DNA of 64,000 nt from JAKSCF01 sp028279945. Its GTDB lineage: Bacteria > Bacillota > Clostridia > Peptostreptococcales > JAAYPU01. This document shows positions 8,480 to 16,246 of the stretch, piece after piece (the first letter of the stretch is position 1; every line of letters starts with the position of its first letter). The stretch is from NCBI GenBank assembly GCA_028279945.1, contig JANQMT010000078.1:1-64000 (forward strand), read 5' to 3'. Both the position numbers and the translations under genes were made by a program. The notes under the pieces were generated by a model, which was not told where the DNA came from, made no database searches, and saw only the letters and a program-made list of their open reading frames with translations.

Positions 8480-9832
8480 CTACATAAAAGCTTTAATTTC
8501 TTTAACAAACTCATCTCTACTGGGAATAATGGATGAATATTTTAATTGTCCATTTATATATATACTTGGTAAATTCTTAACGCCCATCTTCTTAACTCTG
8601 GCAATGTTCTCTTTAATTGTCCATTTATATTCTACTATGTCTATTTTATCACCAAAGTGTTCCTTCATATCATTAGCTGAATTCATCATATACGTACAAG
8701 CCGCACAAGTAGCTGAGTCAAGAGTAAACACTTCTACCAAAGGTTTTTCAAGGGAACCATAGTCTGGTATTTCAATATCAATATCTTCTTCTACAACCTC
8801 ATAGTTTGCAATCGTTTCTCTTGTCTTTTCAGGATCACTAATCGTCTGTTGAACAGCTATTGTATTTTCTACAGGTACATCATATGGCATATCACACCCG
8901 GGAGCTATTATTAAGTTTTTATGGCTTAAATTATCCATTAGTTCCAAAGTATACTTCATATTATCTTGTTGCGTTCCGTGAAGCATAACCGTTGTAAGAG
9001 GTATATTTCCACCCATAGCTATGTTGTGTTTATCAGAAACTTCCTTTGCAGCAACTATATCTACATTCTCATCTATGGATATTGAATCCGGGTTTGTTTG
9101 GCACATAACGTCTATGCTCCTTGTTGCATCGCCACATACAAAGAATGATGAAAATGCTTTCTTTTCCCTGATAAAATCAAACAACTTTGTATAGGGCTCA
9201 GTTAAAAACTTTTTAAAGTGTTTTGGAGATATTTGAGATATAAGGGGATCGACTACTGCTATCACATCCATACCCGCTTCTATATAATACTCTGCCATTT
9301 TTATATTGATTTCATTTGCATAGTGGATTAATGCCTTAACATATTCAGGATCCTCGAACATATCCATAAATATATTTGTACCTCTTAAGTGTGAAGCTAA
9401 TGTAAATGGTCCACAGGTAAGCCCATATAGTGCAGTCGTGTCGCCTACTTTCTCCTTTAGCTTTTTCATGACATCAAGAACCATTGGAATTCTACCATCT
9501 GTTTTTTGAGGAACTTGACATATACAAGGCAGTTCCTTTGTCTCTGCTAATGGATGTGTTCTTACTGCCGGCGGTGCATCTTCAGCCCAATGAAGTTCAC
9601 AACCCAATACTTCGGCTTCTATTTGAAGGTCAAACATTACAGGCTGCCCGTCCGGTCTGTATAACTTATTAACTTCTAGTAATGATTCCAATAATTTTTC
9701 TTCATTTGTTAGAATTTCTTTGGCATTGACACCAATTAGTTTACCCGCGTGTACGCCTGCAAACGGAATCCATGGTATTCGGTCTGTTTCCTCATGTCGT
9801 AACGTTTTTAAAATCAACTCTTTTCCTGTCAT
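8480..9832 (-). CDS. UroD-type corrinoid methyltransferase fused to a thioredoxin-like domain
   Basis: 450 residues from ATG 9832, which has GGGAGGA upstream; the in-frame ATG at 9865 has no such site. Residues ~1-350 are the uroporphyrinogen-decarboxylase fold used by MtaA/MtbA/CmuA-type enzymes that transfer methyl groups from methyl-corrinoid. The late zinc cysteine motif APGCDMPYDVPVENT is present. The usual HxC motif instead reads FFVCGDAT, so the histidine is replaced by phenylalanine. Residues ~365-450 form a thioredoxin-like domain with a CAAC motif in SATCAACTYMM and a cis-proline-like LPSIYING. This fusion is unusual. It heads an operon with the CobW-type GTPase and is divergent from the PocR/AraC regulator. 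Confidence 0.85.
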   Translation of the reverse strand: MTGKELILKTLRHEETDRIPWIPFAGVHAGKLIGVNAKEILTNEEKLLESLLEVNKLYRPDGQPVMFDLQIEAEVLGCELHWAEDAPPAVRTHPLAETKELPCICQVPQKTDGRIPMVLDVMKKLKEKVGDTTALYGLTCGPFTLASHLRGTNIFMDMFEDPEYVKALIHYANEINIKMAEYYIEAGMDVIAVVDPLISQISPKHFKKFLTEPYTKLFDFIREKKAFSSFFVCGDATRSIDVMCQTNPDSISIDENVDIVAAKEVSDKHNIAMGGNIPLTTVMLHGTQQDNMKYTLELMDNLSHKNLIIAPGCDMPYDVPVENTIAVQQTISDPEKTRETIANYEVVEEDIDIEIPDYGSLEKPLVEVFTLDSATCAACTYMMNSANDMKEHFGDKIDIVEYKWTIKENIARVKKMGVKNLPSIYINGQLKYSSIIPSRDEFVKEIKAFM

Positions 9833-9865
9833 TATTCTTCCTCCCTTAATTGTGTATTCTTTCAT

Positions 9866-10147
9866 TATTCTGAATTATATAGATTAATTTTAGAAATATT
9901 TTGCAACTTTATCATGAATTTTGGTAATATTTCTTCAGGTCTTAGTGCTTGATGCTCTGATTTTTCGATTATTTCATACCATTATGAGATATCCTTATAT
10001 TTATCATTTTATATGATAATTTTTATAATATATTGTAGATTTTTCATCAGTCTTGGTAATATTTTCAGATTTAAAAGTGGTTTTTTCTTGTTTATTATTT
10101 TTTTTATATTATTATTGAATTAATAGATGAATTTTGGGAGGCGTTCT
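9866..10147. promoter_or_regulatory. Divergent promoter region with a direct repeat
   Basis: AT-rich region between the UroD-fusion gene and the PocR/AraC regulator. The word TTGGTAATATTT occurs at ~9918 and, as TTGGTAATATTTTC, at ~10056, same orientation and ~138 bp apart. Direct repeats like this suit AraC-type operators. No sigma-54 element is apparent. Confidence 0.4.
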
Positions 10148-11389
10148 ATGATATTCTGCAATACTGGTAATTTGATACACGAAGAACTGGATGAACTGCT
10201 AAAAACATACTATATGTCCACAGGCGTAAGCATATTGGCCATTGATACAAATGGTCAAGTCCTTATCTCCTATGGTGATTCTTTTAGTTTCTGTGATTTA
10301 GTTCATAAATTTAACAAACTCAACCACAGTTGTAAGGATTTTCACCTTAAAGCTTGCAAATTAGCCATAGATATCGGAGAGCCCTATTTTTTTTATTGTC
10401 CAATAGACTTTGTTCATATAGCCATTCCTTTGCTTAATAATAGAACATTTTCCGGAGGAATCATTGTAGGTCCTATCATTATGAACCATCCCTCTAACAA
10501 AGATCATAAGCAATTCATTCTTCAAGATATTTCAACCCATAATATAGATGTTCTTTCAAAACATTATGATCATATAACAACTGCTGATCCAATAAGAATA
10601 AACTATCTTGGTAATATGCTATTCATGATGGCCTCCAGAGAAATGGATAATTATGAAAGCTATCTAAATGAAAAAAAAGTAAAAATGGATCAGCAGTCTA
10701 GAATAAACGAGTATATACAGATGTATAAAAATATATCTGATAAAAATACAAAATTAAATCATATGGAAAATGATTTATTTTATAAGGTGAGGGAAGGAAA
10801 AGTAATTGAGGCCAAAACCATTCTTAATGAATTAATCGCCTACATTTATTGTGAAAATGGATCTAATATATCATTAATTAAAGCTGGTGTAATGGATGTA
10901 TGTACTCTGCTTTCTCGTGCTGCAATTGATTGCGGAGCCCCTGTAAAGGAAATGCTGGCCTTTAACTACCTTCTTTTTGATGATTTAAATAAACTGAAAA
11001 GTCTTGAAGAAATATCTTATTGGATGCTTAAGGTATTAGATTACTATATCGAAAATTCAATTAATCTTTACCCAAATGAAATAGAAAAGTCTATACTATA
11101 TATCAATAAGCACTTTAAAAATGATATAAAGATTAGTGATGTTGCCGATCATGTTCATTTAAACCCTAGATATTTTTCTTCTTTATTTAAAAAAGAAGTT
11201 GGCGTATGTTTTTCTGAATATTTACAAAAAATACGCATAGAAGAAAGTAAATTTCTTATTTGCAATACGAATAAATCCATTCTTGAAGTATCTACCAGCT
11301 TAAGATTCAGTGATCAAAGCTACTTTACTAAAGTATTTAAAAAATTTACCGGAATGACGCCTAAGCAATACGTATGTAAATTTAGGTAA
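10148..11389 (+). CDS. AraC-family regulator with PocR sensory domain
   Basis: About 413 residues from ATG 10148 (GGGAGG 8 nt upstream); an earlier in-frame ATG at 10127 lacks a site. The N-terminal ~150 residues match the PocR ligand-binding domain, with conserved cysteines in NHSCKDFHLKACKLA and the FYCPIDFVHIAIPL core. The C-terminal ~100 residues are a double helix-turn-helix AraC domain (SDVADHVHLNPRYFSSLFKK and FTGMTPKQY). PocR domains sense small metabolites in propanediol/cobalamin and C1 regulators. Divergent placement makes it the likely regulator of the UroD-fusion/CobW operon. Confidence 0.92.
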   Translation: MIFCNTGNLIHEELDELLKTYYMSTGVSILAIDTNGQVLISYGDSFSFCDLVHKFNKLNHSCKDFHLKACKLAIDIGEPYFFYCPIDFVHIAIPLLNNRTFSGGIIVGPIIMNHPSNKDHKQFILQDISTHNIDVLSKHYDHITTADPIRINYLGNMLFMMASREMDNYESYLNEKKVKMDQQSRINEYIQMYKNISDKNTKLNHMENDLFYKVREGKVIEAKTILNELIAYIYCENGSNISLIKAGVMDVCTLLSRAAIDCGAPVKEMLAFNYLLFDDLNKLKSLEEISYWMLKVLDYYIENSINLYPNEIEKSILYINKHFKNDIKISDVADHVHLNPRYFSSLFKKEVGVCFSEYLQKIRIEESKFLICNTNKSILEVSTSLRFSDQSYFTKVFKKFTGMTPKQYVCKFR

Positions 11390-11630
11390 TTCTATTATTT
11401 GTAATATCGTTATGCTATTAACACCACCTATTTAAAAGAAAAATCATTTCTTGTAAGATAAAAAATACAGGTTGAATCTTCTTATTTATATTAGATAAGC
11501 TTACATTAACTATAAAAAGCGCCCAAATATCCAAATTATATCCTTAAAAATTAAAACTGTAAAATATTTTTTTTCATTCACGCAAAAGCATAGATTTTAC
11601 TTACTGGTATAATCTTTTAGCCATTGCTCC
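11390..11630. other. Intergenic, nothing convincing except gene fragment end
   Basis: AT-rich sequence after the PocR/AraC regulator. I see no promoter or hairpin that stands out; the last ~30 bases belong to the minus-strand fragment listed next. Confidence 0.5.
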
Positions 11631-11733
11631 ATGTCTTCTGGTGTATATATGTCTAAATATTTTTCAGCTAAAGCACCCATTTGTATTAGTCTTCTGAGCC
11701 TAAGCAAGGAATTAAGAAAAGAAATTTCGAGCC
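11597..11733 (-). pseudogene. C-terminal fragment of an unidentified protein
   Basis: The minus strand has an open frame ending at TAA 11597. Its last residues look protein-like: LRRLIQMGALAEKYLDIY, then TPEDMEQWLKDYTSK. There is no start or ribosome site and it runs into the plus-strand frame of 11631-11990, so it is probably the end of a gene broken by rearrangement. Family not recognised. Confidence 0.35.
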
Positions 11734-11990
11734 TCAACGATAGTGCTCAATATTTGGTTAAGAATACATCAAGTGATTTAAACAAGGTTTTGATATCTAA
11801 ATTAGATGATTTAAGTACCAAGAGTGCCGAGTACATAGCAGAAGTTGAAACCCTAAAAGTAGATGCAAAAAAAAGATTTGAAAGTTTTTATGGTCGTAAG
11901 AGATGGATTGATTATCTAATCATAGCAAATTTAACATTAATACCCCTTGTTTTGACTTTCATGGTGTATTGGACATTCTTTAAGAAATAA
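11631..11990 (+). CDS. Hypothetical membrane-anchored coiled-coil protein, possibly truncated
   Basis: 119 residues at most. The segment from about residue 27 (LRKEISSLNDSAQYLV) is a Lys/Glu/Ser-rich helical stretch ending in a single hydrophobic membrane segment (LIIANLTLIPLVLTFMVYW) and a KK tail. The first ~25 residues overlap a protein-like frame on the other strand and no good ribosome site is seen, so the true N-terminus is probably lost. It resembles small accessory proteins of mobile elements in layout only; function unknown. It lies at the left edge of the gene-poor island. Confidence 0.4.
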   Translation: MSSGVYMSKYFSAKAPICISLLSLSKELRKEISSLNDSAQYLVKNTSSDLNKVLISKLDDLSTKSAEYIAEVETLKVDAKKRFESFYGRKRWIDYLIIANLTLIPLVLTFMVYWTFFKK

Positions 11991-12310
11991 GATGAATGCT
12001 GCCATCAAAAATGGAAATTATTTTTCTTCCGGAAACACACTGCAGCTGACAAATCCAGAAGAACCGGCAAAAGTGCAAAAATCTTAATAAGCGTTAGAAA
12101 TTAGACAATGTTATAGCATTTATTAAGATTTTCAGTTTATCCTGGTGGTCCTTTTTTGGTCTAGCACTCCGCACTTTAATTTACGATTATGTGTAAATAT
12201 TAGGTTGAAGAGTGTTATAATAGAGGAAAATTATGCAATTCATTACTACACAAAGACTGTGATATTAATAGTGTTTATAAAACCATTTACCTATAAGAAA
12301 GGATACCCGT
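11991..12310. other. Gene-poor stretch with repeat and hairpin
   Basis: No gene is supported. It holds the left copy of the direct repeat at ~12007-12050 and an inverted repeat AAAATCTTAATAA (~12079) / TTATTAAGATTTT (~12121) with a ~30-nt loop. A promoter-like TATAAT lies ~90 bp before the small membrane protein. Confidence 0.5.
12007..12050 (+). repeat. Direct repeat, left copy, flanking the sigma-factor island
   Basis: AAAATGGAAATTATTTTTCT, a variable few bases, then CTGCAGCTG. The same blocks recur in the same orientation at 13920-13961. The pair brackets the small-protein and sigma-factor genes. Confidence 0.55.
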
Positions 12311-12475
12311 ATGAAATTAATTAAAATTATATTAAAAAGCACTTTCTTAATATTTGTTGTAGCAGTTGTTGCTTATTTTGGTTCCTTATTTACAGATAGT
12401 CGAGCTATATTAACGCCTTTAGTTGTTTTAGCTTTTTTGGGAGTAAAACAACTATATAAGCACTTTAATATTTAA
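12311..12475 (+). CDS. Small two-helix membrane protein
   Basis: 54 residues: KLIKIILK start, two hydrophobic segments (STFLIFVVAVVAYFGSLF and ILTPLVVLAFLGV) joined by TDSRA, and a basic QLYKHF end. AAGGATACCC gives a modest ribosome site. Family not recognised. The small size, position beside a holin-like and sigma-factor locus, and membrane nature suggest an immunity, holin-like or toxin role, but nothing proves it. Its last codons form the left arm of the hairpin at 12451-12489. Confidence 0.5.
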   Translation: MKLIKIILKSTFLIFVVAVVAYFGSLFTDSRAILTPLVVLAFLGVKQLYKHFNI

Positions 12476-12489
12476 AGTGCTTATATAGT
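12451..12489. terminator. Perfect 18-bp inverted repeat between convergent genes
   Basis: ACTATATAAGCACTTTAA and its exact complement are separated by TAT. It overlaps the end of the 54-residue membrane protein and lies 30 bp past the end of the minus-strand 112-residue gene. A bidirectional terminator is the simplest reading, although the AT-rich stem is longer than usual. Confidence 0.6.
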
Positions 12490-12518
12490 TTATTATAGTT
12501 TAAAACTTATGCATTTTT

Positions 12519-12857
12519 TTATTCTTGTACCTCGTAAGAATACTTAATAAATACTTTTGGATACTCTGATTGAGTATTTTGTGTCATAGTACAAACCAAC
12601 ACGACATTATCATCTTTAGACATTTCTACAAGCGCATTTTTAAAGAGATTTTTTTTGCCTACAAGCGCATCTTGCAAAGCACCAACAGTTATGCCTAAGG
12701 CTACTCCAATTGTTCCTGATGATGTAATTAAAGCTGTTGCTATACCAACAATTGCCGCATCAATAGCAGCTGAACCACTTGTTAGAACTAGACCTTCCTC
12801 TTCTAATGCCGCAATGACATCACTCTTTGTGTAAATTATTCTACCACTTTCTGCCAT
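12519..12857 (-). CDS. Unknown 112-residue protein of the UviA/UviB-type island
   Basis: Not a family I recognise. The N-terminus is polar and acidic (IYTKSDVIAALEEEG). A Gly/Ala-rich hydrophobic core spans about residues 27-65 (SAAIDAAIVGIATALI, then GTIGVALGITVGAL), and the C-terminus is polar with a single cysteine. No signal peptide is visible. AAGGAG precedes ATG 12857. A promoter with the same unusual elements as the sigma-factor promoter lies at 12935-12965, so it is probably a target of that sigma factor. By analogy with uviA-uviB-bcn loci it could be the bacteriocin-like or membrane-active product released by the holin-like peptide (inference). Confidence 0.65.
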   Translation of the reverse strand: MAESGRIIYTKSDVIAALEEEGLVLTSGSAAIDAAIVGIATALITSSGTIGVALGITVGALQDALVGKKNLFKNALVEMSKDDNVVLVCTMTQNTQSEYPKVFIKYSYEVQE

Positions 12858-12934
12858 AATAAATTTCTCCTTTTCTTATTTTAAATTATTTTTTTTATAT
12901 AAAACTCTCCAACCGGTTGTTAAGCTTATATATA

Positions 12935-12965
12935 TTAAAGACGAGTTTTTACTCCAAAATGTAAA
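12935..12965 (-). promoter_or_regulatory. Putative UviA-type sigma promoter of the 112-residue gene
   Basis: The minus strand has GGTTTACA, 17 nt, then GTCTTTAA. TTTACA is the -35 element known for TcdR/UviA-group sigma factors. The -10 block resembles the one before the sigma-factor gene (GTCTTTTA, also 17 nt away) and is unlike TATAAT. Confidence 0.6.
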
Positions 12966-12984
12966 CCTCTAATTTAACAAAACT

Positions 12985-13215
12985 TTATTTATTTTTAAAA
13001 AAATAACTTTTTACTTCCTGAACATCAGTCCTAATATCTTCAATAAGACTTAATTTATCAGTAAGACTAGATATAATTTCTTGATATTTCTGTTCTCTTT
13101 CTTCTTGTCGTATATCTCTTTTTTCTTGACTTTTTAAAACATATAAAATTAGACCGACTGTTAAAACAGCCCATGCACCTTGTGATGCTACAATTTCTAA
13201 AATTTCTGATTCCAC
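12985..13215 (-). CDS. BhlA/UviB-family holin-like peptide
   Basis: 76 residues. An N-terminal amphipathic start (ESEILEIVASQGAWAVL) runs into one membrane segment (VGLILYVL), then a charged helix KSQEKRDIRQEEREQKYQEI. This is the layout of BhlA and UviB, small proteins implicated in release of bacteriocins or lytic activity. The start is GTG 13215, 8 nt after AGGAGG. It begins 16 bp after the sigma-factor stop, so the two are co-transcribed. Confidence 0.85.
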   Translation of the reverse strand: MESEILEIVASQGAWAVLTVGLILYVLKSQEKRDIRQEEREQKYQEIISSLTDKLSLIEDIRTDVQEVKSYFFKNK

Positions 13216-13231
13216 TATGATATCCTCCTAA

Positions 13232-13771
13232 TTAACTCATCCTTGCAATTTCTTTTCTAATATTTTCTAAGCCTCGATTTTTCAATCTATTTACAGCTTG
13301 TCTTGAAATATTCAGGGTTTTAGCAATTTGAGTATCTCGATAGCCTTTTATAAATTTATCTACAATAACTCTTTTTTGACAGAAAGGTAAATCTTTTAAT
13401 AGATCACATAGAAATAGGTTATCTTCGTTGTTGTTATATTGTGGGTTTTCTATCTTTTCTAAATTTAATTCAACGAATTCTACTTTTTCATTAAAGTGAT
13501 GGATGCGCTGCTTTAAAAGGTCTCTTTTCTTATTATTCAAACAAGAGTGTATATACTTTATAAGTATGGCTTCATTTTTCTTAGCTTTCTTTAAATCAAT
13601 TTTGTTAATAATTTCAATAAGAGAAATAATTAAATCTGTCTCAGCTTCTTCATAGTGAAGCTGCCTTTTGAATTTTTGAATAGTTGGTTTAAATCTAAGT
13701 ATTAGTTCCAATAGAGCTTCATCGTCCTTATTTTTGGACATTTCAACTAATTTAAATAAATCTTTTTTCAT
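13232..13771 (-). CDS. UviA/TcdR-like alternative sigma factor
   Basis: 179 residues. The N-terminus (DEALLELILRFKPTIQKF, then HYEEAETDLIISLIEII) matches the region-2 start typical of the clostridial TcdR/BotR/TetR/UviA group. Region 4 carries a helix-turn-helix, IAKTLNISRQAVNRLKNRGL. These sigma factors switch on toxin or bacteriocin genes and often their own gene. GGGAG precedes ATG 13771. Its own promoter at 13806-13836 has the same TTTACA-N17-GTCTTT pattern as the one before the 112-residue gene, which supports autoregulation. Confidence 0.85.
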   Translation of the reverse strand: MKKDLFKLVEMSKNKDDEALLELILRFKPTIQKFKRQLHYEEAETDLIISLIEIINKIDLKKAKKNEAILIKYIHSCLNNKKRDLLKQRIHHFNEKVEFVELNLEKIENPQYNNNEDNLFLCDLLKDLPFCQKRVIVDKFIKGYRDTQIAKTLNISRQAVNRLKNRGLENIRKEIARMS

Positions 13772-13805
13772 CCCATGCTCCCTCTGATAAAAAACCCCTT
13801 ATTAA

Positions 13806-13836
13806 TAAAAGACAGAAAAAGATCATTATTTGTAAA
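13806..13836 (-). promoter_or_regulatory. Putative autoregulatory promoter of the sigma factor
   Basis: The minus strand has GGTTTACA, 17 nt, GTCTTTTA, ending 35 nt before ATG 13771. Compare 12935-12965. Confidence 0.6.
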
Positions 13837-13919
13837 CCATTAAATTGTAAAAAAAAACAAATATCTAAAATATTTATATATTTGTTTATAAAAAGTATAT
13901 TTATATTTTTTTTGAACTC

Positions 13920-13961
13920 GAAAATGGAAATTATTTTCTTTCAGAATCCACGCTGCAGCTG
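13920..13961 (+). repeat. Direct repeat, right copy, flanking the sigma-factor island
   Basis: AAAATGGAAATTATTTTCTT ... CTGCAGCTG, the counterpart of 12007-12050. Spacing between copies is ~1.9 kb. Confidence 0.55.
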
Positions 13962-14012
13962 GAGGATTACTAGGAGACTAGACAAAATCCAAACCTCTAA
14001 TAAATGTTGAAA

Positions 14013-14040
14013 AATAGCCAATGTTATAGTATTGGCTATT
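14013..14040. terminator. Hairpin AATAGCCAAT/ATTGGCTATT
   Basis: A perfect 10-bp stem with an 8-nt loop, followed by TTATT on the plus strand. It may be a terminator of a lost gene, as no adjacent plus-strand gene ends here. Confidence 0.5.
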
Positions 14041-14268
14041 TTATTAAAGTTCAATATATTGAAAATTAGAGTCTTCAAAATTTCCATTTTTGTGTTTTGA
14101 AGTGAATTTCCATTTTTGATTAAACTCTCAACCCATTGAAATATCAATATTTATGATAAAGAGTTCCGAAAAATTTGGTTATGGGAATAGTTTTTTTATT
14201 TAATAATTTGATTTTACAAAAACCTTTTTTTATAATGCTCAAAATTTTAAAAAAGGCAGGTGATATCA

Positions 14269-14352
14269 ATGAAATACATTAAAGTAATTATCATAATCAT
14301 TAAAATTATAATAATAACTGTAGACATAATTCAAATTTTGACCATCTCATAA
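14269..14352 (+). CDS. Tiny hydrophobic peptide, candidate only
   Basis: 27 codons from ATG 14269, preceded by GGCAGGTGATATCA. The peptide starts MKYIK and then is almost entirely Ile/Val with one Lys and one Asp. It could be a single-pass membrane peptide of the type I toxin kind, or a chance frame in AT-rich DNA. No antisense RNA gene is evident. Confidence 0.3.
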   Translation: MKYIKVIIIIIKIIIITVDIIQILTIS

Positions 14353-14641
14353 AGTATTTTGGGCTAGCATTCCGCACTATCGTTTGGACTAATAGGGGAG
14401 TTCCCCTCCTTCGCTCTGCTCACCTCTCGTAACTACAAAAACAATTTATCGGCCGATGAGACTTTTTACCTCTGCAGAGTGGAATGGTCGTTAATAGCTT
14501 CTACGGAATGGGTCTGGTACTAAACAATAGACAAGTAATTTTAGTATTAACCTGAATATTTGGGCACTTATATAATCTGATAATATTAAATATTTTATCC
14601 TATGGGAAGAATTTTATATCCCTTTAAAAATATATATATAA
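14353..14641. other. Non-coding stretch with a G+C-rich block
   Basis: The block ~14360-14515 is clearly richer in G+C than its surroundings and has short palindromes, such as AGGGGA-GT-TCCCCT near 14393. Its left edge, CTAGCATTCCGCACT, resembles CTAGCACTCCGCACT at ~12161. No gene, and origin not recognised; it may be a remnant of a mobile element. Confidence 0.45.
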
Positions 14642-16210
14642 TTATTGATTATTAACAGCTGCCTTAAAATTTGCTTTGGTATGTGCTGACTTGATTTCCA
14701 AAGAGGGATCTTTTCTCAAGGTTTTCATAAAACTGTAAACCATGAACAGCATGACTATTGTAAATGGCGTTCCAAAAATAAATGAAACGGTTTGTACCGC
14801 CTTTAGCCCCCCTGCCAATAAAAGCATTGCAGCAATCGACCCTTCAACTATACCTAAAACAATTTTAATCCCATTTTTAGGATTTAGTGCTCCTTTAGAA
14901 CATAACATTCCTACAACAAAGATTGCAGAATCTGCTGACGTTACATAGAAAGTGCATATCAAAGTGATCACTAATATTGATAATACCTCCGCCAAAGGCA
15001 AGTGGCTTAGTGTAACAAATATAGCACTTGTTATGTCCCTTGCAACCGCTTCTGCTATACCTCCTGCTCCAAACAAGTCAATATGCAGTGCTGTCCCTCC
15101 GAATATAGCTAACCACATAAAGCTTAATATTACAGGAGCTATCATTGTTCCCAATACAAACTCTTTGATAGTTCTTCCCTTTGAAACCCTCGCAAAGAAC
15201 ATACCGCAGAATGGGCCATACATAATCCACCATACCCAATAGAAAATGGTCCAACTTTCAACCCAATTAAATCCGGCATGCTTTGCTACCGTTCCTTGTG
15301 TGTCTAAGAAAAAACTACTTCCCAGTATATTTTGTAAATATCCTCCAATTGATTCTGTAAATAAGTTTATAATATATAAGGTTGGGCCTGTAAGAAACAC
15401 AAACGCCATTAAGATTCCGGCAATAGTTACATTAGCATTACCAAACCATTTGATACCTTTTTCAACACCCGATACGGCAGCAATTATAAATAAAACCGAT
15501 AAAATTGCGATAATCGCTATAGCAACCGTATTGCCTTGGGGTATTCCATATAAAAAGTTTAATCCGCTATTTATTTGCATAGCACCTAATCCCAGTGAAT
15601 TGGCGACACCAAATAGAGTAACAAGAATTGCTAAAATATCTACTGCTTTTCCAATAGGGCCTTTTACTCCTTTTTCACCTATTATAGGATATAAAGTGGA
15701 ACTTACCAGTGCAGGCAAACCCTTTCTATATGCAAAATAAGCTATAGGCAACCCAATGAAACCATATATTGCCCAAGGATGTAGTCCCCAATGGAAAAAT
15801 ACATAACGCATACCAACTCTTGCAGCTTCAGCAGTATTGGAATCAGCTAAAGGATTTGATGCAAAATGCATCATAGGTTCTGCAACACTCCAAAATACTA
15901 AGCCAATACCCATACCACAACTAAATGTCATTGCTATCCAACTACCCGTACTATATTCCGGTTTTTCATCATCTTTGCCAAGTTTTATTTTTCCATATTT
16001 GCTAAATGCTAAAATAAATAAAAATGCTAAGTAGCCAGCCAGCGAAAGTAAAAAATACCATCCTAGATTTGTAAGACACCATGATAAGATGTTGTCCAAT
16101 ACCCCCGATACATATTCAGGTGCCCCCATAGTCCATAATACAAATAACACACAAATACTAACTGAAATAAACAAAACTTTTTTGTCAACGTTTTCAAGAT
16201 TTTTACCCAT
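14642..16210 (-). CDS. BCCT-family quaternary ammonium transporter (BCCT-2)
   Basis: 522 residues from ATG 16210 (GAGGAG upstream); an in-frame ATG at 16234 lacks a site. About 12 membrane segments, GMGIGLVFWSVAEPMMHF near 105, the tryptophan box FYWVWWIMYGPFCGMFFARV near 320, and KGRTIKEFV. It imports a betaine/carnitine-like compound. It differs clearly from BCCT-1 (shorter termini, WSVAEP instead of WGAAEP), so a different substrate is likely. It follows MttB-1 on the same strand at 213 bp, with a 12-bp tandem repeat in its leader. Confidence 0.93.
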   Translation of the reverse strand: MGKNLENVDKKVLFISVSICVLFVLWTMGAPEYVSGVLDNILSWCLTNLGWYFLLSLAGYLAFLFILAFSKYGKIKLGKDDEKPEYSTGSWIAMTFSCGMGIGLVFWSVAEPMMHFASNPLADSNTAEAARVGMRYVFFHWGLHPWAIYGFIGLPIAYFAYRKGLPALVSSTLYPIIGEKGVKGPIGKAVDILAILVTLFGVANSLGLGAMQINSGLNFLYGIPQGNTVAIAIIAILSVLFIIAAVSGVEKGIKWFGNANVTIAGILMAFVFLTGPTLYIINLFTESIGGYLQNILGSSFFLDTQGTVAKHAGFNWVESWTIFYWVWWIMYGPFCGMFFARVSKGRTIKEFVLGTMIAPVILSFMWLAIFGGTALHIDLFGAGGIAEAVARDITSAIFVTLSHLPLAEVLSILVITLICTFYVTSADSAIFVVGMLCSKGALNPKNGIKIVLGIVEGSIAAMLLLAGGLKAVQTVSFIFGTPFTIVMLFMVYSFMKTLRKDPSLEIKSAHTKANFKAAVNNQ

Positions 16211-16246
16211 AATGTTCTCCTCTATTTTATACAAAAATTATATCAA

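Larger units (their letters stand above)
13772..14268. other. Gene-poor stretch upstream of the sigma factor
   Basis: It contains the sigma-type promoter (13806-13836), the right copy of the direct repeat (13920-13961) and a hairpin at 14013-14040. Two copies of AATTTCCATTTTTG (~14083, ~14108) are inverted relative to the start of the direct repeats. No gene is convincing. Confidence 0.5.

Noticed and set aside
11631..14641. Insertion sequence or complete prophage in the island
   Set aside because: No transposase, integrase, relaxase or phage structural gene is visible; only repeats and small genes remain.
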